DNA of 64,000 bases from Chrysemys picta bellii (Eukaryota > Chordata > Testudines > Emydidae), in contig NC_088800.1 of the NCBI RefSeq assembly GCF_011386835.1, positions 25,100,572-25,164,571 of the forward strand, in the 5' to 3' direction. The first letter of the stretch is position 1. Every line of letters starts with the position of its first letter. The notes beneath the pieces are model-generated. The model did not search any database. It was given only the letters and a program-made list of their open reading frames with translations, and was not told where the DNA came from. Made by a program: the position numbers and the translations under genes. This document shows, piece by piece, positions 35,501 through 44,500 of the stretch.

Positions 35501-38500
35501 AAGCTCTGATATGTTTCACAATGAACATTTCCGGGTGTACATCAAAATGTTTAAAATAATATTTTTACCCTAAAAGAATGATCAGTTTCTTATCTGGAAA
35601 TATTCCCTGTGAGATTCATCAATGCAAACTAATGGGTATCTTCATGCCATCCCTGTCAATCAGATACTGCCAATCAGGTTGAAAATTGTCCCTTGCACCC
35701 ACATACTTTTACTCTTCTCCAGCAGAGAACATACCTACTTGTAAAAGGAAAACAGAGAAATAGGGAAAGTAGCATCCAAGCAATGGGTATGTATAAACCA
35801 GGATAAACAGAAGGTGACCAAATTCTTTCATGTGGGTGAGTGGATGGATGGATGGACAGTTATTACTGCCACCTATAGTTAAAGATGTCCCACATTCCCA
35901 TTATAAGACCCTATTTTACAGTTGTTCATAGAAACCATTGACAAATTTTAACCATTTGGGCTTTTTCTCCATGTTGAGCATCTGCCTCAGGATGTGTTTT
36001 GTTTTTTTCCTTTTTTAGGGGAAGAGGCTTTATGTTGGCTTTTTTTTTTTTTTTTTTTTTAATTTCAGTAAAAATGGTTCAGCCATTCCTAAGAACAAAT
36101 TTAAATTATTTTCTCTCACATTCAAAAACTCTTGCAACTGTTTCACTGAGAAGCTCTTGCATCTCCATGCTTTGGAGCAGGGATTTGAAATTTGGCAGGG
36201 AGTCACTGTGGTGTAGGGATGTATCTTTTGCTGTTTCTGTGAAAATCCACCACAATTTGGCCAAATTATAAACCTCTAAAAATTCATGGATTCTACATGC
36301 TCAGTAGAGATTTGTTAGTTTGGCAGCTAAGTTATCCCAAGAAGATTCTGTCTCCAATGGGCATGCTCCAACCCTGGCTGCAGGAGGGGAGCAGGACTTT
36401 TCCTGCAATTGATTCCCACTGCTACAGAGCCAGTTACAGGAGCAGAAAGCGGAGAGATTATCTCTCCTGTGCTCTCAGTGCTCCAGCTGTTCATGCCCAG
36501 ATACCAAGCAAGAAGAAACTGGTGCACCTGAGTACAGAAGTATGGGGTGGGGGGAGAAACGTGTCTTGAGTCCTGTGGAAAAAATATTATACAAATATGT
36601 AGTTAAAGACTGCATCATAATCTATATGCACAAGGGGCTAAATTAAGAATGTACAGGCAACCATAATACTAGCATGTCCTAACTTTTGAGGGCATCACTT
36701 GCAACTTTAACACTGTTTTAACGTAGAGTTTTTTAATTTAATTTCCTGTTTTTTAAAACACAAATTGAAAAAAAGTCCATGTGGAACCATACTGACCTCT
36801 GAGGTCCACCAGCAGGGTTGAGATCTTTAAATCCACAGCATAGCCTTCTATCACTTGAACTAACAGAACAACAGGTAGCAATAGAAGGCTGCAGACTATG
36901 TGGACTTGCCACTAGAGGAGGATGGAGACACTCTGCCATTGTGTTTCCTTTGCTGTCTGCAAATAGCTATGAATGTTGAGACTCAGGACCTGGGTTAGAT
37001 TCCAGGTTCTTTAGAGGAGTGCTTTCCAGTGTGTTACAGACCTTTTTGCCCCATCCTCTCATGCCTTTCCCTGTCCCCCTTTCTGCCTCTATCCCCAGTT
37101 CCTCCTCCTTCCCTCTGGTCCCTGCCCATCCTGTAGGCTCTGCCTTTGTTCTGTCCCCATCCATGGCTCCTGCCCTACCCCCACACACACACACTGCTCC
37201 TGCCCCTTTGCCCTATCATTGTTCCTACCACCATCTTCTGCTCCCCCTGCTCTTGCCCTTGTCCCCTTGCATCTACTCCTTTTCTTCCATTCCCCCTTTT
37301 ACATTCAAATCAGGCTGCTTCCTCCTTGTCTTCCATGTTGCCTGAGCCCCACCAGAAGCAACACTGAAAGCACAGGAGAGAGAGTTCCCCTGCTCTCAGT
37401 TTCAGTGCCTGGTGCCCCTGGCAACTCGGAGGAGAAAGGGGAAAATCCAGCCCAGCGCAAGGGATGGCCCAAACACAATCCAACTGGTATGTAGGAGCTA
37501 TAAGGCAATGAAGCATTCTTGATGCTCATTGAAATCTTCAGAGAATTTAGCTGCCAGCTTCTAACAAATCTCTATGTACTTGTGCAAACTGATTTTTTTC
37601 CTTGGCAAATTTGAGTGACTTTCCACACAGACACCAAGGTCAGGGCCGGATTAAATCTCCTGTGGCCCAGGGCTATTAGATTTTGTGGGGCCCCTGTATA
37701 CAAGTCTTTTTCCTAATTTAAAACAAAATGATCACAATTATGGCATCAAGGCTATTAATGCTATACTAAACTTGTCTTTTAATTAACATAAAGCCGTTCT
37801 GTGGTTACATTTCAGTTTTAAAACATGTAGAATATAGTTCAGTTAATTCAAAATAGCCTACTTCTTACCTTGGAACACCTGTAATATTAGTTTCTTTCTG
37901 AGAGGGAGTATGGGTGCAGGAGGGGGCTCCAGGCTGGGGCAGAGTGTTGGAGTGCAGGAGAGGGGTGCAGGCTCTGGAGGGAGGGAGTTTGGTGCAGGAG
38001 GGGATTCTGACTTGGGGTAGGGGTGTAGGAGGGGGTGGAGGGTCTGGGAGGAAATTTGGGTGCAGGAGGGGATTCTGACCTGGGGCAGGGAGTTGGGGTG
38101 CAGGAGGAGGTGCGAAGTGCAGGCTCAGGTTGGGAGGTGCTGTGCCGCTGGACTTTTAGCGGCCCGGAGATCGCGATCGACTGGCAGAGGCTCCAGGATT
38201 GTCCAGTCGATCGTGATCGACGGGTTGGTGACAGCTGAATTGTATATCATTATGGATTTATTTTTGCAGGGCCCCCCTTAGCCCAAGGTCCTGGGCTGCA
38301 GCCCCTAAAGCCCCTGCGTTAATCTGTCCCTGACCACGGTGACATAACATGTATAACACACGAGGTCAACAATACTGGACTGCAGAATAGCTTTTAAAAC
38401 CTGTCTAAATTGGATTTCTCTCTTTAATCCAGGAAAACACAGATGCCTTAGCTGCAAGTATCTGACTACTTTACAGCTAAATGGAGACTAAAGATGTACA

Positions 38501-41500
38501 AAGCCAGGCAACTGCCTGGGACAGAACTCTCAATATGGTTGGCAGTCTTGCTTGATTAATCAAACTGTCTGGATAGTGAATCTTCATAATGTAACATTCC
38601 TCAAAAAACAAACAAAAAATACTGAGGAAATTCATGTAAGATTGTTAGAAAATAGAGCCTAAGTGAAAACGCTAAGTCATCCTGGATCAAGACCAACTCT
38701 CATTTTGTAAACAGACAGAGTTGGCTATTTTTGCAGCAACAGGTGTGAGATTACAGCAACAGTAATACTTCAATATCATTCCCCCTCTACTCCCTCCTCC
38801 AGGAGTTAAGCAAACAGGTTTGTTTTTGTTTTTAAAGAGTGCTTATGTTAATCACGAGCTTTAAGAACATTAGAGATCTCAAAAAACATTCACATTAAAT
38901 ACTTTTTGAATAAAGAATAAATCTGTACAATCCTGTAATAAGGTTATTACCAATTTTGAAACCTTTTTAAAACTAAGTCACCTGTTTTTGTAGTTTAGCA
39001 ACTGTTTTGTGTGGGGGGGTTCTGTTGACTAAAAAAAAAAATCACTAGTTTTAATGTCAAAGGTTTCACAGAAATATGCCATTCAAAATAATTTATTAAA
39101 ACCTGAATGAACATTTAGGAAAAATATATAACAGACCTCTAAGTAGCCCTGTGACTTAAGTGAGCAGATAATATAAAGAGATGAGACAACACTAAGCATT
39201 TTCTGATACAGTAGTTACAGTCCTCTTGGAAGGAATCAACTCCTATGTTCTCTGGATTTGGTCTGGTGACAGGCCTGCCAATTCTTCTGAGTATGGAGTC
39301 CCTAGTCACATAGACATGTCTCTTCCTGGTGCTGGTATGAATCTGTCTTACGTTCTTTCTTGCAGTCCCCTCTACATTAGCCTTATTTCTTCCCTAGGCT
39401 CTTGTCCCTGGCTATCTCTACCATCTCTTCCTCTCTTCTGCAGGGACTGGCTTCCCTTCTTTTTTTCCTGACGACACTATCTTCCGCCTGTTTCTCCTCC
39501 TCATTCCCCAGTGTAGCAAACCTGTTATCCAACTTATTTTCACCACCACTAGCTGGTGTCTTCCTCTGCTTTGTCCTCATGGTGGCATTCTTCCATGGAT
39601 AACTCTGTTCTTCCAGCTGTCCACTCTCCAAGTTCTTTTGTTTGGCAGATGCCTGCAAATCTTGAGCTGTCTGTGCTATCCTCTTTTCTCCTCTCCTGCA
39701 TTCTATCTTCAAATCCCCATATGAATTCCATCATTGTCTCCAGCTGCATGTCTAATCCTTGGATCTTCTCTGCCATGCGCTCTATTAGGTAACATTTCAA
39801 ACATAAGTAGCTTCCATCAGATGCTCCCTCAATAACGAAGTATATCCCATAGCTTCTGCATCCAACCATCTTCTTTGTCTCTTCTCCTCCTCAGGTCACT
39901 TCTAGTGTTGCCACAGTAGCCACTGTTGTCTTCACTTCCTAGATCCTATTCCTAGAAAAAAAAGAAAGGGAAGGGAGGGAATCTCCCACAGAATCTCTAC
40001 TGTTAGCCACCTACCAACTGACAATTAAGTGTCATTCTCTAGCTTGATCTTCTACTGAGCCTATAAAACTGGTTTGACTAGCAGCAAACAAGACCTCCCA
40101 AGCACAGAAGAACAAAATCCTATGGCAGGATTTAAAGTGACACTCTAAAGAGAGGCAGTTGTTTTTCAGAGAACAGACGGACATATAGGATCCTGCTGAG
40201 GGTTTCTGAAGAAGTTAGGACTGCCTAGGTTACCATCAGGGGATGGTAAGTCTTTAAGTAAAAGACATGCATGTAACTGTTTGTTGTTTTAAAATCCTTT
40301 TTCTCTAAAAGCTTTGTTCTTACTGCTAAATAAACAATACTTTCGATTTAAGAAAGCTTTTTTTGTCACTATATACCACCAGTCACAGACTTCCAAAGGG
40401 AAGAACAACAGTGGCCCGCATTGTCAGACCTGCAGGATAAGAACAAGTTACTGAAGCCCAGATCCTGGTCAAAAAATGGGAGAACTGTAAAATTCCATCC
40501 CAAGATAGGTAAAGGCTCTGACACCTGAGGGGGTGCACTCAGAAAGACCAGAAAGGGGACAGGAATGCAGCTAGCCCTGTAACAGAGCCCAACAGACTAA
40601 TTTGCTCTACATTGACAAGTCTGAGCCTCTTTCCAAGTATCTGTCCAACCATACACCTGCACGTATCAGCTGGGTGGCATGCCCACTTCCCCAGATCAAA
40701 GTTACTTCATTAGTCTCCATGTCCCTCTTACCTCTCTCTGACCCACATTCCATGATGATTTCCTTATGCATTAATCAGATTATTTCTATATACAGCACTT
40801 TAAATATTATCTCTATTGACTTTGAGAAGGTGCACCAGGACTTGAGCAGATACTGCTGTTTATGCTTTCCTTGCTGAAATACTGGGACAGTTAGCTCCAA
40901 TGTATGATCTACCCTACACACAGTTACACGGGGAGTTTTCTCGATGACCACAGCCACTGTGCCTACATTCTGTCTCTGAATCCCACACCCATGCATGCTG
41001 TGCAGGGGGCCACCATATAGATTCCACTACAGGGCATTACTTTGCCTATCCCCTTATGTATGGGCACAGGACTCAGGAAATCCACAATCCCACCCTAATC
41101 TGGCAGCCTGGCTGCTGACAGTACAGAGAGCCTGCATTACGGGCTGCTGCTAGCTCCTGGAAAATCCAGGGGGAAAAGAAAAACCATCCAACCCCTGATC
41201 TCTGTGTGCTCCACAGCTTTGGTCCATCCCCAAGTCCCCTGGGAAGGAACCTACTGACCGATCCACAGTAAGCGATTTCAGCCACTGGGGAAGTCCCTAC
41301 CTCTCCCCCACACGGTTGGGGATGGGAAGGGAAGAGCTCCATCCGGCTACCAACCACTATAATCCGCTAGGACTCACCCGCAGCCAAGGAGAGATCTTCA
41401 CTAGGGGAAACACCTGCACTTGCTGCCATTCTACTTTGCTTCTGCCTGGGGCAAGCATGATTCATGTCACCCTTGCACAAAAGCTCTGTTTCCTGCTATG

Positions 41501-44500
41501 AGAGGCTTAAGCTTATGCTGCATCCTTCTGTTCAACCAGATATAGAGCCCCTTCCCTATCTAAATATTATTTAACCTGTTCTTTCTCTACTTTGGCTTGC
41601 ATTCCTTCCCAGTTGTTCATATTTCTTGTTCAGTATCTGGTCACCACAAACCATCTTAGTGAAGACTGAAGCAAAATAGGCACTGAACACCTTGGCTTTC
41701 TTGATGTCATCAGTTATTAGCTCTCCTTCCCCACAAGTAGAGGACCTACACTTTCCTTCGTCTTTCTCTTGCTACTAAGGTATTTAAAGAACCTCCCTCT
41801 TATTGCCTTTTATGTCCCTTGCTAGGAGTAACTCATTTGGGGCCTTAGCATTTCTGATTTTGTTCCTACATGCTCGTGCTATTCTTTTGTACTCCTCGTT
41901 AGCAATCTGTCCATATTTCCACTTTTTGTAAGATTCCTTTTTGCTTTTCAGGTCATTAAAAGAGCTCCTGATGGAGACATATTTACATCTTATTATTCTT
42001 CCTACAGTTTGCAGTTGTGCTTTAATACTGTCTCCTTGAAAAACTGCCAGCACTCCTTTTCCCCTTAGATTTTCTTCCCATGGGACCTTTGTTAAAAGTC
42101 TGCTTTTTTGAAATCCGTTGTCCTTATTCTGCTGCTCTCATTCCCTCCTTACCTTGGAATGATGAAATCTATCGTAGTTCATGATCACTTTCACCCAAAT
42201 TGCCTTCCACCTTCAAATTCGCTACCAATTCATCCTGGTTGGCTAGAATCAAGTCTAAAACAGCCTGACCTCCACTTTCTGGAACACTGAGTTGTTCCCT
42301 GTACATTCCAGGAACTTATTGGAAATTATGTATTTTGCCATATTACTTTTCCAACAGATGTCTGAGTAGTTGAAGTTCCCCATTACTACCAGTTTTGGGG
42401 ATATTTCTGTTTTTTCTAGAAACACATCATCCACCTCCTCTTCCTGATTTGGTGGTCTATAGTAGATACATCCATATCTTACTTAATTTTTAAATTTTAA
42501 AAATTATTAATTTTTGGTGGTGCATTTTGGTACTGAGTATAAGAAATCTGAACTTAGGTATTCTAGATCATTCTATTACTTTTTTTTTTATGTCCAATAC
42601 TCATAAGTTCAATTGGTGAATGCCTATTAGTCTGCTAAGAAGAGAGTCCACCACTGTACTCAGCCCTCTGCTTCCAACTGGGTATACCAGGGTCATATGG
42701 AATGCTATGTGGTGGGGCTGCTTTTCCTAGATAAGTCTTCCCTGAGTCATCTCCTCTTCATCTATTCCATTTTATTCTACTGTACTAATCCTCTTATTCT
42801 GCTTTCTCACAGAATAGCCAACCCTATAATTCAGGGATCAGCAAACCCTGGCTCCCAGGCCATCAGGATAAGCTGCTGGTGGGCCGAGATGGTTGGTTTA
42901 CCTTGAGCGTCCACAGGCACAGAGGTAAACCTAAGTAAACAAAGTGTCCCGGTGCGTCAGCTGCTTACCCGGCCGGGACAGCAACTGGTGGGGAAATTTT
43001 TTGGGGGGGAGAAGCTGAACCTCTCCTTGCTCCCTCTGTTGGGGGGAGGGGCTGTGTCCCACCTCTCCCTCTCTATACCCATTCATAAGCCGACCCCCTT
43101 CTCTGGTGCTTCCCTTTTTTACTAAAAAAATTCAGCTTATGAACGAGTATATACAGTAATTTTAAACCACAGAGAAAATACGGTTTAATTTCTGAACATC
43201 ACAGAACAATGACAACATTGGAGCTCTTTCTTAGCAGAATTTGGAACAACTCATTGTATTCGTTTATGCTCAATTCATCTTTGGAAGGTTACCATAGCAA
43301 CCATACAAGCTAGGGATCTGATTCATTTTTAAAGGAAAGCTTAAATTCTGCAGAAGTTGATGCTATTAACTTGTGAAATATTCTTATTCACTGTGGGCAA
43401 GTAGATTTTTCAAACCCTGCAGATGAAGACAGAAGTAGCCAAGGAATTACCATTGAGAACCAGAACCCTGGGTCTGCTTTTTTGACATGAACTTTTTGTC
43501 CCATAAAGTTATTGCTTCTTTGAACCCCATATCAGAACACATAGTATTTACCTATAACAGCCTTTTTCCCCTCAAATTTCCCACCATTGCTATTGTGATG
43601 ACAACAGTTGTACCTGGGGGCTGTAACAGATGACTCACATGCTCTGTGGACTGGGCACAGATGGGGATGCATAACACACACTGACTAATGGGTTATGCTA
43701 CCACTGATTCAGCTCGTCTAATAGTAGCAATACAGGAAGTGTTGGTGCAGAAAGAGTGTCAGAGGCCGCTACAGTTTTTTCCATCATGTCATCTAGATAT
43801 GTTCTGAAGAGGGTTAGACAATGCAATGGTTAAAACCAGCAGTAGGTACCAGAACCCTGTCTACATGAGCACGCTGATAAACCTCCAGTGGAGCTGAATC
43901 AACTCTTACCCAGTATATCTGGAATGCCAAATACAGAGGACTAATTAGCAACTCCCCATAAAGAGGAGCATCTGACTAAACCCTTGTAAATAGTAACATA
44001 AAAGATACTGGTTGACTCAAAGGCCCTTTACCACCACCTTGTTCTCCACTGGATTTTTGGCCTCTTGCCATGGTTTTGCACAGAATGAGGAAAGGAACCC
44101 AAGGCTGGAGGTGTGGTCAAAAGCCATTGTTGATGAGGCAAGGTTCAGGCTGCTTGGTGGTAGTAATATAGACCTTGGAGGAACCACTGCACTGTCCACT
44201 TCCCACATTAGGTTTAGGGAGAGGAGTAGAAATATGCTGGCAATGGTAAACAAAAGTGCAGATGACATACAACGTCAATGTTTTGGGGGGAAATGCACCA
44301 AAGAGAAAATGTGACCAAAACGCTACGAATTTCTTAAAGGGACATCAACTTGAAATCTAATCAGCTTTTTGTTTAGTTGTGTTATTTTTTTGTTGTTGCT
44401 GTCATTGTTTTAAAAGTTAAAGGCTGTATCAGATGCTGTACCAACCCCTCTGCCAAATTCTATAGCTTTGCAATCATATTTTCCAATTTAAAAAAAAATG

